From contig DASWMO010000231.1 of NCBI GenBank assembly GCA_036399715.1, positions 1-15,263 of the forward strand: DNA of 15,263 bases, read 5' to 3'. Positions 5,825-11,672 of this stretch are shown here, piece by piece (positions within the stretch are counted from its first letter, which is position 1; every line of letters begins with the position of its first letter). The notes under the pieces are model-generated. The model searched no databases and was not told where the DNA came from. It worked only from the letters and a program-made list of their open reading frames with translations. A program made the translations under genes and the position numbers. The stretch comes from DASVSE01 sp036399715 (GTDB lineage: Bacteria; Bacteroidota; Rhodothermia; Rhodothermales; Rubricoccaceae).

Positions 5825-6945
5825 GCGGAGAAACCCGTCCCGACGGCGTCCCCGGCGGACACCTCGCGGCGCGTCAGGCGGCCCTGCGCGTGGAGCAGTT
5901 CGGCGTTGAGGATTGCCCCGCCGGCCGCACCGCGGACGGTGTTGTGACTCAGCACGACGAACTTGGCACCTCGCCCGGCGGGCGCCATCGCCGGACAGGC
6001 CTGGATGCGCCCGACCGAGACCGTCATGCCGCGACCGAGACTCGCGTGGCGGCGGGGCTGCGGGTACCGCGGGTCGTCGAAGACGACGATGGGCGCCTGC
6101 GGCGCCGTCGGCAGGTTCATGCCGGCGAGGGGTGAGCGCCACTCGCGCAGGCACGCCGCGACGTCCTCGGGCGAGGCCGGCGAGCGGAAGCGGACCGAAA
6201 CGGCTTCGGTGTGGCCGTCGAGCACGGGCACGCGGCAGCACTGCGCCGAGACGACGATGTCGGCGTCGTCAACTCCCGCCGCGCCACCGTCGGACGTGAG
6301 CGTGCCGAGGATCTTCCGCGTCTCGACGGCCATCTTCTCCTCTTCGCCGCCGATGAACGGCACCACGTTGCCCAGGATGTCCAGTGAGGGCACGCCGGGG
6401 TAGCCCGCGCCCGAGAGCGCCTGCATCGTGACGACATGGACCGCCTCGACGCCGAAAGCATCGTGCAGCGGCCGCAGCGCGACGACGAGCCCGACCGTGG
6501 AGCAGTTCGGGTTGGTGACGATGATCCCGCCCGAGGCGCCGCCCCATGCCTGCCTGTCCACGAGGGCGAGGTGGTCCGGGTTCACCTCGGGCACGAGCAG
6601 CGGCACGTCGGGCGCCATGCGGTGGTTGCGCGCGTTGGACACGACGACGTAACCGCGCCGGGCGGCGTCGGCCTCGGCGTCGCCCGCGACGGCCGCGTCG
6701 AGGCCCGAGAAGAGCACGTCGCACGGCAACTCCTCACCGACAAGGCGGACGGTCATCGCCGCGACGGCCGGGTCCAGTTCGGCGTCGGAGATCCAGGTCG
6801 CGGCCTCGTCATAGCGCTTGCCCGCCGAGCGTTCGCTGGCCGCGACGGCGGTGATCTCGAAGAGCGGATGGCCGGCGAGCAGGCGCACGAACGTCTGCCC
6901 GACGGCGCCTGTCGCGCCGAGGATGCCGGCTCGGAGTCGGGTCAT
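5821..6945 (-). CDS. asd: Aspartate-semialdehyde dehydrogenase (archaeal/fungal type)
   Basis: Asd reduces L-4-aspartyl phosphate to aspartate 4-semialdehyde with NADPH, the branch point to Lys/diaminopimelate, Thr and Met. The protein has 374 residues. The NADP-binding loop GILGATGAVGQ (7-17) opens the Rossmann fold, the catalytic Cys is C148 in NPNCST, and GHTEAV carries the likely general base H245. The stretch ALSGAGYPGVPSLDILGN (176-193) followed by GGEEEKMAVETRKILG marks the archaeal/fungal-type branch rather than the E. coli-type enzyme. ATG 6945 gives the standard N-terminus; the frame could extend further upstream but that part is non-family-like. No Shine-Dalgarno sequence is seen. 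A likely promoter (6967-6997) lies 21 nt before the start. It is first in a two-gene unit with the GNAT gene. Confidence 0.95.
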   Translation of the reverse strand: MTRLRAGILGATGAVGQTFVRLLAGHPLFEITAVAASERSAGKRYDEAATWISDAELDPAVAAMTVRLVGEELPCDVLFSGLDAAVAGDAEADAARRGYVVVSNARNHRMAPDVPLLVPEVNPDHLALVDRQAWGGASGGIIVTNPNCSTVGLVVALRPLHDAFGVEAVHVVTMQALSGAGYPGVPSLDILGNVVPFIGGEEEKMAVETRKILGTLTSDGGAAGVDDADIVVSAQCCRVPVLDGHTEAVSVRFRSPASPEDVAACLREWRSPLAGMNLPTAPQAPIVVFDDPRYPQPRRHASLGRGMTVSVGRIQACPAMAPAGRGAKFVVLSHNTVRGAAGGAILNAELLHAQGRLTRREVSAGDAVGTGFSA

Positions 6946-6966
6946 GGGGAGTCGGGTAAGGAGCCG

Positions 6967-6997
6967 CCAAGGTCCGCGCCGCGCCGCGCGCGGTCAA
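6967..6997 (-). promoter_or_regulatory. Promoter of asd (TTG-N20-GACCTTGG)
   Basis: On the minus strand TTG (6995-6997, within TTGACC) is followed after 20 nt by GACCTTGG (6967-6974), which ends 21 nt before ATG 6945. The box has GA instead of TA but otherwise follows the pattern seen elsewhere in the window. Confidence 0.4.
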
Positions 6998-7029
6998 CGG
7001 TGCGCCGGATCTTCGCCCGGCCATGCGTG

Positions 7030-7067
7030 GGACGGTTAGATTTCGTTTGCGGACGGGGTTAGATCCG
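7030..7067 (+). repeat. Short tandem direct repeat in the asd-glycosyltransferase gap
   Basis: GGACGGTTAGATTTCG (7030-7045) recurs as GGACGGGGTTAGATCCG (7051-7067), 21 bp later. The first copy contains TAGATTTC, one base from the Bacteroidota -7 element. These could be two operator half-units, or an upstream promoter that would transcribe the hairpin at 7133-7178. Confidence 0.35.
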
Positions 7068-7132
7068 CCCGGCAAGCGTGTCTTGGCATATGTACCGCAG
7101 GCCGAGCGACTCGCCGGTCTCGGGATGGAGCC

Positions 7133-7178
7133 GGTCGGTACGGTTCGAGCTCGTGGTGGGGCTCGGGCCGTACCGGCC
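7133..7178 (+). ncRNA. Strand-specific 18-bp RNA hairpin (possible leader element or small RNA)
   Basis: The arms 7133-7150 (GGTCGGTACGGTTCGAGC) and 7161-7178 (GCTCGGGCCGTACCGGCC) enclose a 10-nt loop. All 18 positions pair in a plus-strand transcript: 15 Watson-Crick and 3 U-G wobbles. In a minus-strand transcript the same three positions would be C-A mismatches, so the structure favours plus-strand RNA. There is no T-tract after it, so it is not a standard terminator. It lies upstream of the proposed glycosyltransferase promoter (7210-7217), so it would belong to a longer leader or a separate RNA. I do not recognise the motif. Confidence 0.4.
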
Positions 7179-7209
7179 AGCAATGGGCACCGGGCGGCCT
7201 CGGCCAGGA

Positions 7210-7217
7210 TAGCTTGC
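7210..7217 (+). promoter_or_regulatory. -7-like box of the glycosyltransferase gene
   Basis: TAGCTTGC, identical to the box before the isocitrate dehydrogenase gene, ends exactly 20 nt before GTG 7238. It contains the TTG at 7214 that could otherwise be read as a start codon. Confidence 0.45.
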
Positions 7218-7237
7218 GGACCGCCCTCCGCCTGCCC

Positions 7238-8242
7238 GTGCTCCGCGTCTCCGTCGTCGTCGTCACCTGGAACGGCCGTCCACTGCTGGAGCGGTTCCTG
7301 CCGTCCGTCCTCGCGACGGCCTACGCCGACGTCGAGATCGTCGTGGCCGACAACGCCTCGACCGACGGGACGGCCGAGTGGCTCGCCCGCACGCACCCGA
7401 CCGTCCGCGTCGCGCGGCACGCCGAGAACCTGCTGTTCGCCGGCGGCAACAACGCCGCCGTCCCGCACACGACGGGCGGTCTGCTGTGCTTTCTCAACAA
7501 CGATGTCGAGGTGCCGCCCGACTGGCTCGGGCCGCTCGTCGCGGCGTTCGCCGACCCGGGCGTCGTCGCCGTGCAGCCGAAACTGCTCCAGCACGCGGAC
7601 CGCGGCCTGTTCGAGTACGCCGGCGCCGCGGGCGGCTTCCTCGACCGCGACGGCATCCCGTTCACGCGCGGCCGCCTTTTCGACACCCTCGAACCCGACG
7701 CCGGGCAGTACGACGACGCCCGCGACGTCTTCTGGGCGACCGGCGCCGCGCTCGTCGTCCGCCGCGACGCGTTCCTCGCCGCCGGCGGCTTCGACGATGC
7801 GTTCGGGATGCACATGGAGGAGATCGACCTGTGCTGGCGCCTCCAGCGGGCCGGTGGGCGCATCCGCGCTGAGCCCGCGAGCCGGGTCTACCACCTCGGC
7901 GGGGCGTCGCTGCCACGCGGCGCGCGCAAGACGTACCTCAACTACCGCAACGGGCTCGCGATGCTCGTCAAGAACCTCCCGGACCCCCACCTCGGCCGCG
8001 TCCTCCGGCGCCGCGTCGTGCTGGACGGCGCCGCCGCGGCCCGCTTCGCAGCGGCAGGGCAGCGCGACGAGGCGGCGGCGATCCTGCGCGCGTGGCGCGA
8101 CTTCCGGGCGCTCGCCCCCGCCCTGCCGCGCCCCGCCCCCGGCGAGCATCCCGTCCTGCCGTCCTACCGCGGCTCCGTCATCGTGGACTACTTCGCGCGC
8201 GGCCGGCGCCACTTCTCGGACCTCACCGCCGGCTGGCGGTAG
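7238..8242 (+). CDS. Family 2 glycosyltransferase
   Basis: GT2 enzymes transfer a sugar from a nucleotide-sugar to an envelope glycan or lipid acceptor at the cytoplasmic face of the membrane. With a GTG start at 7238 the protein has 334 residues and begins directly with the GT-A strand VSVVVVTWNG, then VEIVVADNASTDGTAEWLA (32-50), FAGGNNAA (67-74), the DxD-like metal site FLNNDVEVPPDW (D89), GGFDDAFGMHMEEIDLCWRLQRAG (with E194, E195 and D197, typical of rhamnosyltransferase-like GT2 members) and YLNYRNGLAMLVKNLP. There is no transmembrane segment. The frame also contains a TTG start at 7214, but that codon lies inside the -7-like box TAGCTTGC. Acceptor and sugar are unknown. It is a lone plus-strand gene, convergent with the SGNH lipoprotein gene 18 bp away. 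Confidence 0.9.
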   Translation: MLRVSVVVVTWNGRPLLERFLPSVLATAYADVEIVVADNASTDGTAEWLARTHPTVRVARHAENLLFAGGNNAAVPHTTGGLLCFLNNDVEVPPDWLGPLVAAFADPGVVAVQPKLLQHADRGLFEYAGAAGGFLDRDGIPFTRGRLFDTLEPDAGQYDDARDVFWATGAALVVRRDAFLAAGGFDDAFGMHMEEIDLCWRLQRAGGRIRAEPASRVYHLGGASLPRGARKTYLNYRNGLAMLVKNLPDPHLGRVLRRRVVLDGAAAARFAAAGQRDEAAAILRAWRDFRALAPALPRPAPGEHPVLPSYRGSVIVDYFARGRRHFSDLTAGWR

Positions 8243-8260
8243 CCCAGACGGCACACCGCC
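8235..8260. terminator. Weak inverted repeat between convergent genes
   Basis: GGCGGT (8235-8240) and ACCGCC (8255-8260) can form a 6-bp stem with a 14-nt loop across the 18-bp gap between the glycosyltransferase and SGNH genes. It could act on both strands, but it is short and has no T-tract. Confidence 0.22.
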
Positions 8261-8947
8261 TCACCGCGCGCCTAGCACCGGCCCGATCTGCGCCCGCCAG
8301 ATCGCGTACCCCGCCGGCGTCATGTGGAGGCTGTCGGCCTGGTAGAGCGCCGGCTGCGGGCGCCCGCCCGGACCGAGCATCGGCGTGAACACGTCGACGT
8401 ACGTCGCCGACGCGTCGCGCGCGATCTGCTCGGCGATCCGCGCGTTCGCGTCGCGCATCGCGCCGGCGAGCGCCCAGCGGCTCGGGCTCGGCTTGATGGA
8501 CACGTACGCCACGCGCGTCTGCGGCAGCGCCCGCCGCACGAACGCCCGGAACGTCGCATAGTCCGCCGCGACCTGCGCGGGCGTCCGCCCCGCCCCGAGG
8601 TCGTTGTCGCCGACGTAGAGCACGACGAGGCGCGGCCGCGCCGCCAGCACGAGCCGCGGCCCGTAGTAGAGCACGTCCGGGAACGTCGCCCCGCCGAACG
8701 CCCGGTTCAGGACGGGCACGCCCGGGAAGTCCGCCGCGAGGTCGGGCCAGATCCGGAAGCTCGAACTGCCCAGAAAGAGGACGCCCCCGGGCGCCGGCGG
8801 CGCCGCACGGTCCGCCGCCTCGAACGCGGCAATGTCGGGCGCGAAGCCCGCGGCCGTCGGCGGCGCCGCGACGAGCGGGTCGCCGGTGGCTGCCGGCCGG
8901 ACGCAGCCGACGCAGGCGAGCAGCAGAAGGAGCAGGAGCGGGCGCAT
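8261..8947 (-). CDS. SGNH/GDSL-type hydrolase, predicted lipoprotein
   Basis: The 228-residue protein starts MRPLLLLLLLACVGC, a lipoprotein-type signal with cysteines at positions 12 and 15, so it is probably envelope-anchored. The SGNH blocks are visible: block I LFLGSSSFRIW (58-67, likely nucleophile S62, with GSSS in place of GDSL), block II Gly in NRAFGGATF (81-89), block III YVGDNDLG with N115, and block V DSLHMTPAGY with D205 and H208. The family includes esterases, lipases and carbohydrate or peptidoglycan deacetylases; the substrate is unknown. ATG 8947 is preferred to ATG 8974 because the latter lies inside the -7-like box TATGTTGG and because a signal peptide starting at 8947 is the better one. 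It is convergent with the glycosyltransferase gene, and SseB lies upstream in the same direction. Confidence 0.87.
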   Translation of the reverse strand: MRPLLLLLLLACVGCVRPAATGDPLVAAPPTAAGFAPDIAAFEAADRAAPPAPGGVLFLGSSSFRIWPDLAADFPGVPVLNRAFGGATFPDVLYYGPRLVLAARPRLVVLYVGDNDLGAGRTPAQVAADYATFRAFVRRALPQTRVAYVSIKPSPSRWALAGAMRDANARIAEQIARDASATYVDVFTPMLGPGGRPQPALYQADSLHMTPAGYAIWRAQIGPVLGAR

Positions 8948-8967
8948 CGGCAGGCAGGATGGGACGG

Positions 8968-8975
8968 CCAACATA
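8968..8975 (-). promoter_or_regulatory. -7-like box of the SGNH hydrolase gene
   Basis: TATGTTGG on the minus strand ends exactly 20 nt before ATG 8947. No -33 TTG is seen at the usual distance. A nested GTCCCC/GGGGAC hairpin lies further upstream at 9051-9077; the rest of 8976-9145 shows nothing I can name. Confidence 0.4.
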
Positions 8976-9145
8976 TCCCGACTTATCTCCCGCCGACCGC
9001 CCCGCGGCGCGCGCTGCCGGGACGCCCCAGTCGGAAGCGGGCAGATCGTCGTCCCCTGCCGTCTCGGCGTCGGGGACGGGGACGGGAAGGTCTGCCCCAT
9101 CGGAGCCAGCACCGCCGCGTGCGTGACGAGCAGGGATCGCGGAAG

Positions 9146-9168
9146 CGGGCTCGGCCCGAACGAGCCCG
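9146..9168 (-). terminator. Hairpin directly after the SseB-like gene
   Basis: A perfect 8-bp stem CGGGCTCG/CGAGCCCG with a 7-nt loop begins at the base right after the stop codon of the SseB-like gene (9169). The following minus-strand bases are not T-rich. Confidence 0.5.
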
Positions 9169-9552
9169 TCAGCCCGTCGGCCGCAGCGCCTCCACCTCAG
9201 CCGGCGAGAGCACGACGGAGTGCCGGTAGCCCGGGTTGACGGCGATCCCGAACGGCGGCCGGGTGATGCCCACGGCCCAGTCGAACCCCGTGACGAGCGA
9301 GTGCTGAAAGGCCGGCTGCTCCTTGAGCCACGGGGTCACCTTGGCGGGCGTGGTGAACACCGCGAGCACCGGGAAGCCCTCCGGCGCATTGAGCGTGAGC
9401 GGCTTGAAGTCAGCGGGCAGTGCGCCATTCTCCAGGCCCCTGTCCAGCGGGACGGCGACCTTCGAGGCCATCAGCGCGCCGATGAGCTGCGGGCGGAGGT
9501 CCGGCTCCGCGGCGAAGCGACTGATCAACTCTTCCAGCGAGGCGGTATCCAT
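9169..9552 (-). CDS. SseB N-terminal-domain protein
   Basis: The 127-residue cytosolic protein starts MDTASLEELISRFAAEPDL. It follows the SseB_N domain pattern: LIGALMASKVAVPLD, then APEGFPVLAVFTTPAKVTPWLKEQ, GFDWAVGITRPPFGIAVNPGYRHSVVLSPAEVEAL. The PVLAVFTT, W and INPG-like (AVNPGYR) landmarks are those of the family. SseB domains occur in enhanced-serine-sensitivity proteins and, often, beside contact-dependent or secretion systems, but their biochemical role is unclear. There is no C-terminal SseB domain, so this is the single-domain form. ATG 9552 fits the domain length. No -7-like box is seen at the usual spacing; the upstream region carries the REP-like element at 9609-9694. Confidence 0.75.
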   Translation of the reverse strand: MDTASLEELISRFAAEPDLRPQLIGALMASKVAVPLDRGLENGALPADFKPLTLNAPEGFPVLAVFTTPAKVTPWLKEQPAFQHSLVTGFDWAVGITRPPFGIAVNPGYRHSVVLSPAEVEALRPTG

Positions 9553-9608
9553 CGTGTACGATTGGGGTAGCAGACGGGCGTTTGCCCTGTCGAAAGGTCC
9601 AGTCTAGC

Positions 9609-9694
9609 GTCATCCCGAACGGAGCGAAGCGCAGTTGAGGGATCTCGACGCCTCCATCCAGCGCGTCGAGATCCCTCGACAGGCTCGGGACGAC
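9609..9694. repeat. REP-like palindromic dispersed repeat
   Basis: An inner perfect 15-bp stem pairs 9637-9651 (GAGGGATCTCGACGC) with 9663-9677 around an 11-nt loop. Outer ends GTCATCCCGA (9609-9618) and TCGGGACGAC (9685-9694) also pair, with one G-T. Its pieces (GTCATCCCGA, GAGCGAAGCG, GAGGGATCTCG, CTCGACAGGCTCGGGACGACG-like end) match a dispersed repeat I know from many Bacteroidota and other environmental genomes. Its false translation gives RPEPVEG and RDPSTALRSVRDD, a peptide pair common in spurious annotations. It lies between SseB and the atypical gene at 9842. Confidence 0.75.
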
Positions 9695-9728
9695 GGCCCC
9701 GGCTGATCATCTCAACAGAGCAACAGCC

Positions 9729-9818
9729 GCTCAACACTTGGCCAATCACCCACGCAGGGCGGGCCCGTAGGGAGGGCAACGTAGACGCCGACGCTCACGA
9801 GAGGCAAGTGGGTTGAGC
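9729..9818. repeat. Imperfect palindrome with RYYYAAC/GTTRRRY ends
   Basis: GCTCAAC (9729-9735) pairs with GTTGAGC (9812-9818), and ACTTG-G-CC with GGCAAGT across small bulges, giving about 14 paired bases around a roughly 60-nt centre. The ends fit the integron attC core pattern and bulged arms recall extrahelical bases. However, the unpaired spacer between the two boxes is too short for a classical attC. The rest of 9695-9840 shows nothing else. Confidence 0.3.
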
Positions 9819-9840
9819 CCTTCGTCGGGTGAAGCAGCGG

Positions 9841-9851
9841 GTTAGGTGGCT
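9841..9851 (+). repeat. 11-bp inverted repeat, left arm
   Basis: GTTAGGTGGCT overlaps the stop codon of the gene at 9842-10624. Its exact reverse complement AGCCACCTAAC is at 10638-10648, just before the start of the same gene. Confidence 0.55.
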
Positions 9852-10624
9852 GACTTGCCAGTCGGAGACCGAATGAACGTTGCGCCGTCGAAGATCGAGC
9901 GATCGGGCGTCCTGATCGCGTCGTCCCAACCGCCGATCTTCTCGCCGAAGAAGTCGAACCACGCGTGCCCGAGGTCGTCCACGAAATCCACGAGGGTCTC
10001 AGCTGAGGACGGCGCATACGACGTGGCCCAGATCTGGCGGGCGTACTCGTCGTTCAGAACCGCGACGTAGCTGTTCACCGTGAAGTAGACGAACCCATGG
10101 ATGTGGGAGAACTCGCGGGTCAGGATGTCGCGGGCGAAGTAGAACGCCGATTGCGCGGCAAGTGTGTAATACCCGTCGTTCGCAAGAAGGAGGAGCAAGT
10201 GCGCGTCGGGGACTCCTAGGTGCTCCGCACTCTCGCGTAGTTGCCGGTTCGCCTTCTTGATCGTCCTCCGCAGCGGCTCCTGATACACCCGTTGGAGCGC
10301 CCGTCGTTTCTCGCGTGGGAGGAGGAAGGGGTTCGCCAGTGTGAACGCGCCGACCTCCCCGCTCCGAATCCAGCCCTCAATCAACTTCTCCGCCTTGTCC
10401 AGCACCCCACCTGGTGCGGCGGCGTCCTTCTCTAGCGTCTTTAACTCGACGATGACGTTGGCCGCACGGAACAGGTAGTCGGCGTTGTCGATGGTAGGGC
10501 TCGGGGGCAACAGGTCCCGGACGAGCTCACCCCCGTAGCTGAGCACGAACTCGTTAACGAGCGGCTCGACCTCGAACGAGTGCTGGAGGTCCTCAGGCCG
10601 GAGCATTTTATGGATTAGGGACAT
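9842..10624 (-). CDS. Hypothetical protein with a PD-(D/E)xK-like ELK motif
   Basis: The 260-residue protein has no signal peptide or membrane segment. The most telling stretch is TIDNADYLFRAANVIVELK (about 44-62): an acidic residue (D46 or D49) followed by E60-L-K62 on a hydrophobic strand, the layout of PD-(D/E)xK nuclease-fold proteins. That assignment is inference from a motif. Further landmarks are PFLLPREKRRAL, LGVPDAHLLLLLANDGYYTL and GFVYFTVNSYVAVLNDEYARQIW (aromatic-rich). ATG 10624 is used; an ATG ten codons upstream (10654) is possible but overlaps the inverted repeat. Base composition is visibly less GC-rich than the neighbours, and the gene is bracketed by an exact 11-bp inverted repeat and a REP-like element, which suggests acquisition. 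The gene could be defence- or phage-related, but nothing proves it. Confidence 0.65.
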   Translation of the reverse strand: MSLIHKMLRPEDLQHSFEVEPLVNEFVLSYGGELVRDLLPPSPTIDNADYLFRAANVIVELKTLEKDAAAPGGVLDKAEKLIEGWIRSGEVGAFTLANPFLLPREKRRALQRVYQEPLRRTIKKANRQLRESAEHLGVPDAHLLLLLANDGYYTLAAQSAFYFARDILTREFSHIHGFVYFTVNSYVAVLNDEYARQIWATSYAPSSAETLVDFVDDLGHAWFDFFGEKIGGWDDAIRTPDRSIFDGATFIRSPTGKSAT

Positions 10625-10637
10625 GCTGCGGTGTGGA

Positions 10638-10648
10638 AGCCACCTAAC
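10638..10648 (-). repeat. 11-bp inverted repeat, right arm
   Basis: AGCCACCTAAC lies 13 bp upstream of ATG 10624 and is the exact reverse complement of the left arm at 9841-9851. On the minus strand it reads GTTAGGTGGCT, so it may also overlap the promoter region of the gene. Confidence 0.55.
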
Positions 10649-10666
10649 TATCACTTAGATGGAGTG

Positions 10667-10706
10667 GCGCGGCACAAATCCCCTGTTCGGGTACAAAGTG
10701 CCGCGC
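10667..10706 (-). terminator. Hairpin after the 10726-11394 gene
   Basis: A 9-bp perfect stem GCGCGGCAC/GTGCCGCGC encloses a 22-nt loop that itself holds a small CCC/GGG pairing. It begins 20 nt after the stop codon of the upstream minus-strand gene. It fits a transcription end that insulates the atypical gene at 9842. Confidence 0.45.
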
Positions 10707-10725
10707 AGCCGTGGCAAGCTCGCCG

Positions 10726-11394
10726 CTAACGCCCCGGGATGCCCAGCATCTCCAGCAGGTCCGGCCGGTCCCGCAGCACCACCCGCGCGTGCCCCTGCAT
10801 CTTCAGCATCCACTTCTCCAGCGCCGAGAACGCCGCCTCCCGCACGTCCGTCGACCCCTCCGCCCGGATCTCCGACCCGTCCTGCACCACGATCTGCTTC
10901 CCCGCCGCCACGATCGCCGCGTCCAGCGCGTCGAAGTCCGTCTCGTCCACGTCCCGCGTCTCCTCCGTGAACCGCGCCAGCCGCGCCGGCTTCCGCGCCT
11001 CGACCGTAAACCCCCGCATCCTCGCCAGCCGCGCCTCATACGTCCCGCGGTGCTTCCCGGACAGCCCCAGCGCCCGCAACGCCTCCGCGTCGTCCCGGAA
11101 AATCGCCCGCGCCGTCCCCGAGAGCGCCCGCCACATCGCCTGCGCCTCTCGCATCCGTCCCGCCTGCGTTCCCGTCGCCGCCGACCGGTCCCCCGCGCGC
11201 TCCGTCTGCACGTCCACCGTCCCCGCCGCGGCCTCCATCAGCTTCCGCCCCTCCCCCACCTTCTTCGAGTCGTAATTGCGCGCCAGCATCGCCTCCGCGA
11301 TCTCCGGCTCCTCCAGCAGCGCCGTCAGCGCCCGCTCGGCGACGGAGAGCTGGCGGTCGTTGGGCAGGTTCGTGTAGTAGTCGAGCGAGGGCAT
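10726..11394 (-). CDS. Conserved helical hypothetical protein
   Basis: The 222-residue, almost entirely alpha-helical, charged protein starts MPSLDYYTNLPNDRQLS, with no signal peptide or membrane segment. The pattern RALTALLEEPEIAEAML..YDSKKVGEGRKLMEAA, ARAIFRDDAEALRALGL, and the ending WMLKMQGHARVVLRDRPDLLEMLGIPGR recalls an uncharacterised family found in Bacteroidota and some Cyanobacteria, in which two similar halves each end in an AR.a..D...L..LGl motif (about 113-129 and 204-219). This internal pseudo-repeat is visible here. No function is known to me. ATG 11394 is the natural start; an upstream ATG at 11454 gives a non-helical Arg-rich extension and lies above the -7 box. It has an unusually elaborate upstream region: a good promoter at 11437-11465 and four 20-bp repeats at 11485-11564. 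Confidence 0.75.
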   Translation of the reverse strand: MPSLDYYTNLPNDRQLSVAERALTALLEEPEIAEAMLARNYDSKKVGEGRKLMEAAAGTVDVQTERAGDRSAATGTQAGRMREAQAMWRALSGTARAIFRDDAEALRALGLSGKHRGTYEARLARMRGFTVEARKPARLARFTEETRDVDETDFDALDAAIVAAGKQIVVQDGSEIRAEGSTDVREAAFSALEKWMLKMQGHARVVLRDRPDLLEMLGIPGR

Positions 11395-11436
11395 GGCGGT
11401 GTCGGATGTGGAACGGGACCGCCACAGGGCGAGCCG

Positions 11437-11465
11437 CGAACATACGCGCCCCAATCCCTCCCCAA
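11437..11465 (-). promoter_or_regulatory. Promoter of the helical hypothetical gene (TTG-N18-TATGTTCG)
   Basis: TTG (11463-11465) is followed after 18 nt by TATGTTCG (11437-11444), one base from TAnnTTTG. The box is 42 nt before ATG 11394. Confidence 0.5.
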
Positions 11466-11484
11466 CCGGACCTTCTCCACACCC

Positions 11485-11564
11485 GCTTCGAAATCGACGG
11501 CCACGACCCCGAACGGACTTCTACGTCCTCAAACGGGCTCGCACGACTCTAAACGGGCTCGTAC
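11485..11564 (-). repeat. Four 20-bp tandem repeats upstream of a promoter
   Basis: Read on the minus strand the units are GTACGAGCCCGTTTAGAGTC (11545-11564), GTGCGAGCCCGTTTGAGGAC (11525-11544), GTAGAAGTCCGTTCGGGGTC (11505-11524) and a degenerate GTGGCCGTCGATTTCGAAGC (11485-11504). They decay toward the promoter and end 19 bp upstream of the -33 TTG. The exact 20-bp period is close to two helical turns, as expected for a row of binding sites on one DNA face. They are non-coding; 20 is not a multiple of 3 and no frame is sensible. Confidence 0.6.
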
Positions 11565-11633
11565 ATGCCCATCAACGCTCACAGCACCCGAAAGAGAGGC
11601 ACAGGCCACCGAAACATTAATTTCTATGTCACC

Positions 11634-11667
11634 CAAAGTTACACGGCATAAAAAACAAACTTCACAA
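11634..11667 (-). promoter_or_regulatory. Perfect TAnnTTTG element just after the EamA gene
   Basis: TAACTTTG (11634-11641) is an exact match to the Bacteroidota -7 consensus, with TTG 23 nt upstream (11665-11667), in an AT-rich patch (11610-11672) that contrasts with the rest of the window. It would start a leader of about 230 nt that includes the 20-bp repeats. The T-rich minus-strand run GTTTGTTTTTTATG here may also end transcription of the operon above. Confidence 0.45.
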
Positions 11668-11672
11668 TCGAT

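Noticed and set aside
7214..7237. TTG start of the glycosyltransferase at 7214
   Set aside because: The TTG lies inside TAGCTTGC, the proposed -7 box, and GTG 7238 gives the usual GT2 N-terminus with 20-nt spacing.
9525..9779. 84-residue minus-strand frame containing RPEPVEG and RDPSTALRSVRDD
   Set aside because: This is the known false translation of the dispersed REP-like repeat, not a gene.
10638..10706. Integron attC site formed by the right 11-bp arm and the hairpin at 10667-10706
   Set aside because: No complementary RYYYAAC/GTTRRRY pair flanks that hairpin, so it fits better as a terminator of the 10726-11394 gene.
11485..11564. CRISPR array
   Set aside because: The units are directly adjacent and only 20 bp long, with no unique spacers and no cas genes nearby.
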